Below, one piece after another: positions 17,571 through 25,879 of a stretch of DNA of 38,125 nucleotides. Every line of letters begins with the position of its first letter. Position 1 is the stretch's first letter. Below the pieces are notes generated by a model. It made no database searches. It was not told where the DNA came from and saw only the letters and a list, made by a program, of their open reading frames with translations. The stretch is from Caldilinea sp. CFX5 (GTDB lineage Bacteria; Chloroflexota; Anaerolineae; Caldilineales; Caldilineaceae). The position numbers and the translations under genes were made by a program. The stretch lies in contig QWII01000097.1 of assembly GCA_021405325.1 (NCBI GenBank), positions 1 through 38,125 of the forward strand. Reading direction: 5' to 3'.

Positions 17571-20438
17571 TCACCGCTGGACGATCACCGCCGCCGGCAG
17601 ATAGCCCTGATAGAGCAGATTTTTCCCGCCAGGGTCAGAGAGTTGGACATAGTACCAGCGCTCGCTGCCATAGGCCGTGGGGCCGGTCGCTTCAAAGAGG
17701 AGCGTCACGGCGGCGCCGACCGGCGCGTCGATCAGGATGCTGGCCGGGTTTTGCAGATCATCCAGCAGGGGATAGGCGGCGGCATTCTCAACGCTGATGA
17801 TTTCGCCATAGGTAAAAGGCGTCTTGCTCTCGTTTTGCACAGGGGCCGGCGCCGCCACGCGATATTGCAGGGCGATGGGCAGACGGGCCGTGTCACCGAT
17901 GTAGGTGAGCGCGTAGGCTTCGACCCAACCCTCTGTGCCGTCGGCGGTCGCCACCTTTACCCAGTAAGCGTCGGCTTGGAGAACGGTGAGTTGATCCGGG
18001 GCGCGCAGGGTGCGCAGGACAGGGGACTTCTCGGATGGCTCGGCGTAGAGATTGATCGCAATGTCAGGCACAATGGCCATGATCGGCGCGGCGGGCAGGA
18101 CGGACGTTATCGATATGGGCGCTTCCGTTATCTCGCCATTGTCAGTCGAGGGATCATCGCCTGCGCCGCTCTCGCCGCCGGTTGTGGCGGTAATGGCGCC
18201 ATTGGTCACACTCAGTGTGTTCGTCAGCGGGAGACTAGCGATCACTGCGGCGGTGGGTGTGGCAGCAGGCGTCGCCGCCGGCGCTGGCGCGGCGGTTGGC
18301 GTCTGCTCGACCGGGACAGCCGCCGGCGTGGAGTAGCCGCGGCGATCCGGCTCATCCGGCGCGTTGGTATTGTCTACCGTGGCGCTGATGTTGCGCAGAA
18401 TCGCTTCGAGAGCGTCAAGCTGTTCGCCGGTGTAATTAAGGGCGGCGGAGAGATGGCTCAGTTGGGCCTGTTTCGCCAGCAACTCCGCCTCCGCGGTGCG
18501 GGCGGCAGCAGCTTCCATTTGGGCCATCGCCTCGGCAGTTTTGGCGGCAATGGCTTGCTGCTCCGCTTCCTGGCGGGCGGTGTTGGCCTCCTGACTGTGG
18601 CGGTTGGCTTCAATGCTAAACCAAAAGGCCGCCGCAGCCAGCAGAATGGCCGCGGCGGTGATGACACCAAGCAACCATGCCCGTTGGCGCAGCTTGACAA
18701 CCGTCTGCTCCTGAAAGGCAGCCCAGTGCCGCTCCGATTTGACCAACCGCTCCTGCTCGGCGGCAAGGGCGCGGGCCTGTTCTAGCTCGCGCTGGCGGGC
18801 CGCCTCTTTCTCCTGCTCCACAGCGGCAACGGCGGCTTGACTGGCCTTGACATAGTGCTGTTCCAGCTCGCTCAGATCATTGTAGCGCAGGGCGTCTTCC
18901 AGCAGCGCGCCGCGCAACAGCGCGCCGGCGTCGCGCCCCACTTTGAGCCACTGCTCCGCCGCCGCGGTGACGCGCAGCCGTTCACGAATCCGTTCCCGTT
19001 CATCTTCCAGCCAGCCAACCAGCCGTGGCCAGTTGCGCACCAACGCCTCGTGGGCCACTTCCACCTGGTTGTCCTCCGGGCGTTCGCCGATGGTCAAGCG
19101 TAGCAAGTCGGCCTTGACCAACTTCTGTAAGACGCGATCCACCCGGTCGCGCGCTTCGCCGCTCTGGTAGAGGGTAGGCTGCCGCACCCGATTGCTGGTC
19201 ACTTCCAGGCCATCACCGGGGCGCACCAGCCGCAACAGAATGCGGCGCGCCGTCACCTGGTCTTCGGGGATGAGGCTCTCATAGAGTTGATCCGCGCTGC
19301 GGGCCAGGGCCAGGCGCCCACCGCCGAGCCGTTTGTAGCTCTCCCAAGTGATGCGATTGCGATCCCGTTGCTCCCAGAGTTTGAGCAGGGTGAATTGCAG
19401 CAAGGGCAACGCCGCCGGTTCACCCAGGACATCCTGCACCAGGGCATCGACAACACTCGCTTCAAATTTCAAGCCGACGATCTCGGCGGGCTTCTCAATC
19501 ACGGCGCGCAACTCAGCCGCATTGAGCGGCGTCACCCGTACCAGCGCTTTTTCAAAGTGCGGCAGCAGTTGGGGGACACGCGCCACAAAGCTCTCAAAAT
19601 CGGTGCGCATGGTCAGGATAACGGTGTGACGAAGGCCGGGCGCTTCCACTAGCGCCAGCAGGTTGTTGATAAAGGCAGTGCGTGCTTCTTCATCCGTACA
19701 GAGGGTGAAGAGTTCCTCAAATTGATCCACCACCAGCAGCACCGGTCGTGCATCGCTTGCGTTGACCAGCTTGACCAGATGGGCCGGGTCTTGACGAAAA
19801 CCATCAACACTTTGGGTTTGGAACGCATGGGCCAGGTTGGTCAGCGGCTCGGAGCCGGGCACCAGGCGGTCGAGATAGCGCCACTGTGCGCTACTGGGGG
19901 TCTGGTCGTCGCCGGTCAGCGCGCCACTCTTGAGCAACGGGATGAGACCGGCCAGCACCAGTGACGATTTGCCGCTGCCCGACGACCCCACCACCGCCAC
20001 CAGTCGCGCCACCGCCACTTGTTCAGCCAGGGTATTGACCAGCCGTTCACGGCCAAAGAAATACTTTTCCTGCCCTTCCCGGAAAGAGGCCAACCCAACA
20101 TAAGGACATTGATCGTCAGGCAAAGCGGGGGCCAGGCTGGGGTCAAAATCGACCAGCGCGCTATCGGGCATGGTGCGCCCGGTGCTATAGGCCGTGGCGG
20201 TCCAGTAGTCGAGCAGGCTTTGCGCTGCCCAGCGATCCTCTTCGCGGTCGAGCAGGACGCCGGTGCGGCTGCCCCGGCGCACGAACTGTTCCACCGCCGG
20301 CCAGAAATCCGGTGCGTCAGCCTGGGTGCGATGCGCCTCTAATAGCTTGTTGTGAGCGGCGCGCAAGACCGTCAGCGAAGGAAACAAGGGTTCGTCAATG
20401 GGAACGACTATTGGATCGACTGTGGGTTGTGCGTTCAT
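17571..20438 (-). CDS. Membrane-anchored STAND NTPase (nSTAND1-like) with SH3-like tail
   Basis: 955 residues. Signal-transduction NTPase that probably acts as a switch partnered with the CHAT protease. Seen: a 115-residue N-terminal domain of the kind often fused to STAND cores; CPYVGLASFREGQEKYFFGR, then Walker A GSSGSGKSS (about 150-158), Walker B LLVVDQFEELF (about 233-243), and the winged-helix-like EVAHEALVRNWPRL; a coiled coil; one membrane helix (about 590-611); a second Ala/Glu-rich coiled coil; a Pro/Thr linker; and an SH3b-like domain (INLYAEPSEKSPVLRTL... EGWVEAYAL), outside the membrane if topology is simple. WD40 repeats, common after this NTPase, are absent. Its ATG overlaps the CHAT stop by 4 bp, so the pair is co-translated. 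Confidence 0.88.
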   Translation of the reverse strand: MNAQPTVDPIVVPIDEPLFPSLTVLRAAHNKLLEAHRTQADAPDFWPAVEQFVRRGSRTGVLLDREEDRWAAQSLLDYWTATAYSTGRTMPDSALVDFDPSLAPALPDDQCPYVGLASFREGQEKYFFGRERLVNTLAEQVAVARLVAVVGSSGSGKSSLVLAGLIPLLKSGALTGDDQTPSSAQWRYLDRLVPGSEPLTNLAHAFQTQSVDGFRQDPAHLVKLVNASDARPVLLVVDQFEELFTLCTDEEARTAFINNLLALVEAPGLRHTVILTMRTDFESFVARVPQLLPHFEKALVRVTPLNAAELRAVIEKPAEIVGLKFEASVVDALVQDVLGEPAALPLLQFTLLKLWEQRDRNRITWESYKRLGGGRLALARSADQLYESLIPEDQVTARRILLRLVRPGDGLEVTSNRVRQPTLYQSGEARDRVDRVLQKLVKADLLRLTIGERPEDNQVEVAHEALVRNWPRLVGWLEDERERIRERLRVTAAAEQWLKVGRDAGALLRGALLEDALRYNDLSELEQHYVKASQAAVAAVEQEKEAARQRELEQARALAAEQERLVKSERHWAAFQEQTVVKLRQRAWLLGVITAAAILLAAAAFWFSIEANRHSQEANTARQEAEQQAIAAKTAEAMAQMEAAAARTAEAELLAKQAQLSHLSAALNYTGEQLDALEAILRNISATVDNTNAPDEPDRRGYSTPAAVPVEQTPTAAPAPAATPAATPTAAVIASLPLTNTLSVTNGAITATTGGESGAGDDPSTDNGEITEAPISITSVLPAAPIMAIVPDIAINLYAEPSEKSPVLRTLRAPDQLTVLQADAYWVKVATADGTEGWVEAYALTYIGDTARLPIALQYRVAAPAPVQNESKTPFTYGEIISVENAAAYPLLDDLQNPASILIDAPVGAAVTLLFEATGPTAYGSERWYYVQLSDPGGKNLLYQGYLPAAVIVQR

Positions 20439-22540
20439 TCTAACACCTGAATAATGGTTGCCAACGAATCACCCACCTTGCGTAGCTCGGCGCACAGTTC
20501 CTTCAAGTTGGTGTCCACCTGAAAGAAACGATTGCCGGCGCGCTGGCGGTAGCGTTGAAAATAGCTGCGAATGCGAACCGGGTTCTGGGCGGTAATGGCC
20601 TTGGCCAACTGGTCGCTATCCTGCATAAAGAGATCGACCCACTCCCCTTTTTGCGCCTGGCAGAGGGTGGTGACACGGCCACAGAGATCGGGCCAGGAAA
20701 ATTCCAGTTCGTTGAGGTCGTGCAACATCACATCTTCAATGCGCCCCAGGATGCGCTGAACTTCCTGCCATTGATCATGCTCCAGCATTAACGCTTGCAG
20801 CCGGGCATTGAGTTGCTGCAACGAGTCAACGCCGCTGGTAAATTGCGTTGTGCGCTCCCGATCCACTTTGAGTTGTTGCAAGGCATCGCGAATGGCGACC
20901 AATGAGGTTACGATCTCGGCAAGGCGCAAGGCGCGGGCTGCGCCGATCAAACGGTGGTTGATGGTGGAGGGTTGCAAGGCCAACACCCGGCGGAGCAGCC
21001 AGACCACCTTTTTCAGTTTCTCGCCATCCATGCCATCGAGCGCCGCGCGCAACAAGCCTTGCGCCTGCTTGATGTCGGCCATCCAGGTCGTTTCTGTCGC
21101 CGGCAGTTTGGCCTCCTGCGCAACCCGTTCGAGTTCGTCGGCAATGTCTTGCAGGGTCACTTCGTAGTTGAGCAGATTGTCCAGCGCCAGATCATCTTTG
21201 GGGAAGCGTTGCGCCTCCTGGGCGATCACGCTGTAACAGCGGAATTGGAGCTTGTGGAGCAGGTCGTGCAGGTCTTTATAGTTGCTCAAAATCTCGATCT
21301 GCTCACAGGCGGCGCGGAAATCAGTGCGATAGGTGGTGACCAGCGCCCGCACCACCGCGCTCTTCATCAGCCCGGCCAGGAGGCTCAGATCTTGGCTGAT
21401 CACGTCACCGCTGATCGGCTGGCTGCTCTGGTTGCTCACCTGCCAGAGGATGCCATCTTTGGCGTGCATGAGCAAGCGGGGCGATCCCCATTCGCCATTG
21501 CCCAGCCGGGTAGCAATGGCGACGCGCGCTTCGGTCAAGGCGCCATCGACGGAATAGCCATCGGCCAGGGCGGCATAAAACTCATGGGCAAAGGTGATGG
21601 CTGCCTCGTCGGAGATGGGATAGCGCATGGCGACGACGGCGGGCGCGCCTTGCTGCACCAACGTCTGCGCCACGCCGCCAAAAGGGTTAGTGTGGCCGGT
21701 CTGCGCCGACTCACACGCGTTAAGCAGGACTAAGCGCAAGGAGCGTTCGTTGTGCAGCAGACTCGCCAGGTCGCTGGCCGCCATTGGATCGGCATTGCCC
21801 TGCTCGTTAGTCAAAAAGAGGGCGCCGCTTTGGGTGCTCTCGTCAAAGTCGCCGTGGCCGACAAAGTGCAGGATGTGATACTCTTGCCGACGCAGGGCGC
21901 TCTGGAGGCCGGCCCTGGTCGCCACCGGCAGCCGATCGACAATCACCTGTCCCCGCTGGATCAGGTCGCCCAAGGCGCGCTGGACGTTGCTCCACTCCCG
22001 CTCGACATCCAGCGGGAAGAGGTCTGCCGGTGCGGCGATGACCATCAACAGACGTAAGGGCAAAGTGACGGTGAGGGAAGCGGACGGCGTCGGCAGTTCG
22101 AGAAAGTGAATCAACGACGAGGTGGTGCTCTGGCTCAGAAAGAGATTACGCTTGCGATGGTAGAGATATTCCCAGGGCAGATCGAGCAGGGTCGGGCTTT
22201 CGTTGAGGCGCAACCTGAGGCGCAGGGTTGCCCGTTGGCGCGCGGCTTCGTCGAGTGAGCGTTCTAAACAAAGCAACAGGTCACTGGTGAAGAGTGCATC
22301 AAAGAGGCGGCCCCCCATGTTCTTGAGCAATTCTTGCAGGGCGGGGCGGGTCGCCGGAGCGGCGGCGGTCAGCATCTGCGGCTGAAATTGGGTCAGTTCC
22401 GCCGCTTGAAAGGGCGATTGAAAGAGCGCACTCACCTCCCCTACTGGTGAAGTGAGGACGCGCGCTGTAAAGCCGCCAGGGGTGGCCTGGGGCGCAGGCG
22501 TGATCTGGAGATCAAAATCGAGATAGGTGGAACTGCTCAT
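20435..22540 (-). CDS. CHAT-domain caspase-like protease with helical C-terminal half
   Basis: 701 residues. The CHAT domain (CHF-class cysteine protease) fills residues 60-360: PWEYLY near 120, the catalytic His in HFVGHGDFD (His229) and Cys in LLNACESA (Cys276), then GVAQTLVQQGAPAVVAM. The remaining 330 residues are predicted helical and lack TPR signatures I can name. The gene is first in a two-gene operon with the STAND NTPase (4-bp overlap), a pairing that family knowledge links to regulated proteolysis, in some systems in anti-phage defence or programmed cell death. The trigger and target are not visible. GGGAG lies upstream of the ATG. Confidence 0.9.
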   Translation of the reverse strand: MSSSTYLDFDLQITPAPQATPGGFTARVLTSPVGEVSALFQSPFQAAELTQFQPQMLTAAAPATRPALQELLKNMGGRLFDALFTSDLLLCLERSLDEAARQRATLRLRLRLNESPTLLDLPWEYLYHRKRNLFLSQSTTSSLIHFLELPTPSASLTVTLPLRLLMVIAAPADLFPLDVEREWSNVQRALGDLIQRGQVIVDRLPVATRAGLQSALRRQEYHILHFVGHGDFDESTQSGALFLTNEQGNADPMAASDLASLLHNERSLRLVLLNACESAQTGHTNPFGGVAQTLVQQGAPAVVAMRYPISDEAAITFAHEFYAALADGYSVDGALTEARVAIATRLGNGEWGSPRLLMHAKDGILWQVSNQSSQPISGDVISQDLSLLAGLMKSAVVRALVTTYRTDFRAACEQIEILSNYKDLHDLLHKLQFRCYSVIAQEAQRFPKDDLALDNLLNYEVTLQDIADELERVAQEAKLPATETTWMADIKQAQGLLRAALDGMDGEKLKKVVWLLRRVLALQPSTINHRLIGAARALRLAEIVTSLVAIRDALQQLKVDRERTTQFTSGVDSLQQLNARLQALMLEHDQWQEVQRILGRIEDVMLHDLNELEFSWPDLCGRVTTLCQAQKGEWVDLFMQDSDQLAKAITAQNPVRIRSYFQRYRQRAGNRFFQVDTNLKELCAELRKVGDSLATIIQVLE

Positions 22541-23349
22541 CAGCCGGTCGGCTCCCGCTACAAGATTTTCGGTAGGCGTCTGGTAGAATAAACGAACCTT
22601 GACGCTAAATTCCGGCAGGGTGCAATGAAAGGTGCTTACCGTTCCAGACGTTCCGGCGGCGATGGCTGTTCCTGGTAAAGCTTACTATTGGCTGACTATC
22701 ACCATAAAGCCTGCTCTCAGCCGGTCCGTGACCGGCGCTCGACACCGGTCACCCACTGAGGGCGGCGGTGAGCGAGGTAGATCATTACCAAGGGCCAGGT
22801 GTAAAGAGCAGCAGGAGAACCGATAGCAACAGGTAAAACAACGCAAGCCCCACTCTGTATCTGATTTCAGCTTCCATTGTAGACTCCTTTTCCATACACG
22901 GCAAGCACTACTAGTACTTTAGCATGAGGTTGAGGCGTCTACCCTGTCAATATGGTGTCAATTCTGCTCGGTCGTTTGTGGCTTCACTGCCTACACATTG
23001 TAGCCAGTTCATAGAAGCCTGTATCGGACTAGTGACACTCTACCACCTGTAACTATAGTTTACAAGTTGGTAGAGTTTTGTTTGCTTAGATTTGGAGCAA
23101 GTTTCAATATGTTTGCGTAATGACAATCAAGTATACTATGGTTTTATGTCTCATCGTACTTTTGTAGCCGATTGACTTCATGCTAGAATGAAGCATCTAG
23201 TTGCAACATTACAATCAGTTAGGAGTTACGCAGTTGGACAAGACCTGTCAGGTTTGCGAAACCTGACAGGTCTCTGGTAGCGCCCGTCAACTGCGTAACT
23301 CCTATCAGTAACACGATTCGGTTTGGCCTTTAGAAAGAGGCGATTAACG
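22541..23349. other. 0.8-kb divergent intergenic region, no convincing gene
   Basis: Lies between the divergent CHAT (-) and TIGR04255 (+) genes. The left 300 bp is GC-moderate with an imperfect hairpin near 22715-22760 (GTGACCGG/CCGGTCAC). The part from about 22,850 is clearly AT-richer than the flanks. A 64-codon open frame at 22632-22826 has low-complexity charged content and no start-site support. Promoters for both operons must lie here, but no unambiguous boxes were found. A nested hairpin repeat occupies 23221-23303. Confidence 0.55.
23221..23303. repeat. Nested hairpin element (15-bp inner, 16-bp outer stems)
   Basis: Outer arms AGGAGTTACGCAGTTG (23221-23236) and CAACTGCGTAACTCCT (23288-23303) are perfect complements. 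Inside them AGACCTGTCAGGTTT (23241-23255) and AAACCTGACAGGTCT (23259-23273) form a second perfect stem with a 3-nt loop. It lies 46 bp upstream of the TIGR04255 gene. It resembles a MITE or REP-like element and encodes nothing. Confidence 0.88.
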
Positions 23350-24099
23350 ATGGTTAGCCATCATCCAAGCTATCCCAATCCAACAATTCGTGAGGTAGTA
23401 TGTGAAATTCATTTTAAGCTGTCAGATGTGGTAAGTTGGGATCCATCTTGGTACAGTCAATTCTTTAAACAGGTCGAGGCGGAATTTCCTACCTTTGAAC
23501 CAGTCATTGTTCCGGTGCTTTTTGAAATTACACAGGCATCTGGTAGTGGTGGCGTGACTCATTCTATACCACAAGTAATTCGGTATCGTCATCGCACAAG
23601 AAATGTTCTGCTGCAATTATCAGAAAACAGGATTACAATCAACATTTTACCTGTTTACCCTGGTTGGCAACAAGTAAGCAAAGATATCGAGTATGCTTGG
23701 CGCAAACTTAATGAAGTTATGCAACCCGCTACTGTTATCCGGCTCGGTTTGCGATACATTAACGTTATCGAACGCCGCAGCGCCGGTGAAACGGCTGATC
23801 ACTGGATCGTGCCCAATCATTATCTTCCTGCGATCCTATTAAGTTCATATCCCGGTTTCGCTAGTCAAGTTGTCACACGATTTGACGCTGAAAACAGAAT
23901 TCAGGTAACGTTCACTGACCAATTCGCCAACGGTTCAGGTGCTTTTATTTTCGATATTGATCGTATTGTAGAGAGAAACATTGATACGAAGATAGAGCAA
24001 TTACTACAAGAAATTACGCTGTTACATGATAATATTTGGGCAGTATTTCAATCGGCTAAAAGTGATAATCTGGAACGTTTGCTGCAAGGGGAACTATAA
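23350..24099 (+). CDS. TIGR04255-family protein (copy 1)
   Basis: 249 residues. Recognised by the opening YPNPTIREVVCEIHF, the central RLGLRYINVIERR and the C-terminal LLHDNIWAVFQSAKSDNLERLL. The family is sporadically distributed and has no established function. The ATG at 23350 is chosen because AAGAGG lies about nine bases upstream and the family motif follows; an ATG at 23323 is also in frame. Its TAA overlaps the next ATG by one base (TAATG). Base composition is AT-richer than the metabolic region. A second copy lies at 34174-34962 with similarly arranged neighbours. Confidence 0.85.
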   Translation: MVSHHPSYPNPTIREVVCEIHFKLSDVVSWDPSWYSQFFKQVEAEFPTFEPVIVPVLFEITQASGSGGVTHSIPQVIRYRHRTRNVLLQLSENRITINILPVYPGWQQVSKDIEYAWRKLNEVMQPATVIRLGLRYINVIERRSAGETADHWIVPNHYLPAILLSSYPGFASQVVTRFDAENRIQVTFTDQFANGSGAFIFDIDRIVERNIDTKIEQLLQEITLLHDNIWAVFQSAKSDNLERLLQGEL

Positions 24100-24650
24100 T
24101 GGCAACTCAGGTTATGTATTTTACGAATACCGATTTTGTTACTTCTCGCCCGCTGTTTCTTAATTATTCACAATCCCTAAAGAGCAAAAAGGTTGATTCA
24201 TTACCAGCTATTACCAGTAATGTGCGCCTGGAAAATAGCGGAGCTTCCGTCGATCTACCATCGATTAGCGAAAGCAGTCCAACCAACCAGGCATTCCAAA
24301 AACAGGCGCACACACAACGACTTTTTCATTACCTGCAAAATTCTGTTCAAGCACAGGAAGTCGCGCGCCAGGTCGCCGCAAACGCCTGGAAAGTCTGGAA
24401 AAAGTTGGAGAGCATCTTTGAAAGTAAGTTACCTGCACCTGATGCAGGTATCGGGCCAGATGGTCAAATTCTATATACATGGAATCAAAATTCGCATCAC
24501 TTTGAAATAGAAATTTTCCCTGAGGGCATTATAGAGTTTTTCTATTTGAACTTTCGCACCGATGAAACATGGGAATACGACGATCAGGCAGAAAATTCTA
24601 TCTCTGAAGCAGTGATAGAAAAAATAAGGGTAACTCTTCTACATGAATAG
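24099..24650 (+). CDS. TIGR04255-associated protein of unknown function (copy 1)
   Basis: 183 residues. No named domain. Helical middle (QAFQKQAHTQRLFHYLQ... QVAANAWKVWKKL), then a beta-rich C-terminal motif GIGPDGQILYTWNQNSHHFEIEIFPEG. That DG-x(4)-W pattern is mirrored in the 188-residue protein of the second module (TEDGSLLFEW). The start overlaps the TIGR04255 stop by 1 bp and its own stop overlaps the next gene by 8 bp, so the three genes form one coupled unit. Confidence 0.8.
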   Translation: MATQVMYFTNTDFVTSRPLFLNYSQSLKSKKVDSLPAITSNVRLENSGASVDLPSISESSPTNQAFQKQAHTQRLFHYLQNSVQAQEVARQVAANAWKVWKKLESIFESKLPAPDAGIGPDGQILYTWNQNSHHFEIEIFPEGIIEFFYLNFRTDETWEYDDQAENSISEAVIEKIRVTLLHE

Positions 24651-25104
24651 TGGTTTGCGCCCAGGTGCAAAAGGTGAACCCCTACCAGACGATGTTTTCG
24701 TCATACGGCTTGGGAAACCTTCGACTGATGCTTTAGCGTTACAGAAAGCCCACGAATCACATTTTGCTCTATCGACGGCTGATGAACAATCAGAATTACA
24801 GTCACTCTCCGTGTGGGCAAGAGACTTAACATCAGCCGAGCAAGCCCGTGAATTGATGGGTGAAAATAAAGCAGCTTATCAATTGGCTTTACATCTCAAT
24901 GTGGATGCCATTCGCGCCATTCATGCCAAAACAATGCAGACGATGGTTGCTTTAAATGTGGTTTAGGATCCAGATCCACGACCGGGCGCCGAAGGACATG
25001 CTGGCATTACAGGCTTGAAACGTCCGCCAGGTGGTGACCGTAGCACCTATAAAACACTTCGTGCCAAACTTACACAAATTGCGATGGTACAAGTTCTTGC
25101 CTAA
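24643..25104 (+). pseudogene. TIGR04255-associated third gene, interrupted by an in-frame TAG
   Basis: The ATG at 24643 overlaps the previous stop by 8 bp. Codons 1-107 (opening SGLRPGAKGEPLPDDVFVIR) end at TAG 24964-24966, but the frame continues sensibly for 45 more codons, with DPDPRPGAEGHAGITGLKRPP, to TAA at 25102-25104. The part after the stop carries a PxPxxxxHxxI motif that also appears near the end of the 144-residue protein of the second module (PLPDNIYHGNLVF). The intact product would be about 152 residues. This looks like a nonsense mutation; a base-call error or readthrough are alternatives. The truncated 107-residue form may still be made. Confidence 0.72.
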
Positions 25105-25196
25105 CGATGGCTTTGGTTGCTTATCGAAAGGTGGTAGCAAGCCCCCCGCAGGCGCGGTTACGCCAAATCCCGTTTCATCATTGGAACGAATAGAAA

Positions 25197-25231
25197 AAGC
25201 CTTGTGACAAATTCTTCACAAGGCTTCCTTC
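25197..25231 (+). terminator. Terminator of the TIGR04255 module
   Basis: Arms AAGCCTTGTGA (25197-25207) and TCACAAGGCTT (25216-25226) pair perfectly around an 8-nt loop, preceded by AAAAA and followed by CCTTCTC. It lies 92 bp after the last stop codon of the three-gene unit. The A-run on the left would serve as a T-run in the other direction, so it may be bidirectional. Confidence 0.7.
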
Positions 25232-25256
25232 TCATATCGACGGAGTGTCTTCCCAG

Positions 25257-25317
25257 GCGCCCCCAGCGTGAGTCGAACACGCGACCAAAGGTTTAGGAAC
25301 ACCGTTCTACAGAGTGG
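25257..25317 (-). pseudogene. Degenerate tRNA-Arg(CCU)-like remnant, possible att site
   Basis: On the minus strand, GCGTGTTCGACTCACGC forms a perfect T-arm (5-bp stem, TTCGACT loop), followed by the acceptor-like TGGGGGC. Upstream are TTTGGTC as variable loop, TTCCTAA as an anticodon loop with CCT, and a D-arm-like GTTC...GTAGAAC. The anticodon stem is two bases short and no GCCCCCA partner for the 5' acceptor strand is present, so this is not an intact tRNA. A 3' tRNA fragment within 0.6 kb of a tyrosine recombinase is the usual look of an attachment site. Confidence 0.5.
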
Positions 25318-25504
25318 AACGTCAGCGTTTTATGGACATTGTTTTATTAAGATAAAGCTACTATATTCCTACTTGCCACCTTTGTCAACCTTATCCCAAG
25401 CTCATTTTGAAGACTAGCTATCAAAGGTCATCTGGAACGCATATTTTTTCGGATTGACGGACAAATTCAATTTGGTGTCGGCTCCTGGCTAATACAAATA
25501 TTAG

Positions 25505-25741
25505 TTAAGCTATCCTGCTGTCAAGTTGTATAATACGACGTTCGATGCGCTGCACCAGCATGACAAGTTGTTCAAGAGTGCTGCCGGCAATTTCTTCTTC
25601 GTTGAGCGTCACTTTTGCGCCGTATTCACGAATGGCTTTTGATACCCACTCACCGCGACGTTTTGGGCTGGGCGCATTTGCTTCTACTATGGCCAGCGCG
25701 TCATTATCGATGTAATACTGAACCCGTGTCGTACCTGCCAT
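25505..25741 (-). CDS. Small ribbon-helix-helix-like protein
   Basis: 78 residues. The N-terminal half (TRVQYYIDNDALAIVEANA... RGEWVSKAIREYGA) resembles a CopG/Arc-type ribbon-helix-helix DNA-binding fold; the C-terminus is helical (LEQLVMLVQRIERRIIQL). It could be a repressor or antitoxin-like protein. It is divergent from the recombinase gene, with about 140 bp between the starts, so it might regulate that gene. No toxin partner is adjacent. Confidence 0.6.
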   Translation of the reverse strand: MAGTTRVQYYIDNDALAIVEANAPSPKRRGEWVSKAIREYGAKVTLNEEEIAGSTLEQLVMLVQRIERRIIQLDSRIA

Positions 25742-25879
25742 TCTTCAACCTTTGCAATCTCTTACTGTACTTCGCTGATTGACAATCATATTATATCCAC
25801 ATTAGCCTAAGATATGCAAAAATTCAATTCACTTTTGCACTCTATTATTTTGATAATGAACTCCAAAGGTGGTAAAATA

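Larger units (their letters stand above)
25105..25504. other. 400-bp intergenic region: terminator and tRNA remnant
   Basis: Contains the terminator at 25197 and the tRNA-like remnant at 25257 (listed separately). From 25320 to 25504 the DNA is AT-rich and I see no gene or structure. Confidence 0.6.

Noticed and set aside
17505..18785. 426-codon open frame on the plus strand
   Set aside because: Antisense to the STAND gene, Arg/Gly-rich, starts inside a palindrome, and no domain is visible.
20954..21733. 259-codon open frame on the plus strand
   Set aside because: Antisense to the CHAT gene, whose catalytic motifs are clear; this frame has no motif or start-site support.
22632..22826. 64-codon open frame upstream of the CHAT operon
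   Set aside because: Basic low-complexity content, no ribosome-binding site, and it overlaps hairpin sequence.
25257..25335. Intact tRNA gene on the minus strand
   Set aside because: The T-arm is perfect, but the 5' acceptor strand has no GCCCCCA partner and the anticodon stem is too short, so it is at best a remnant.
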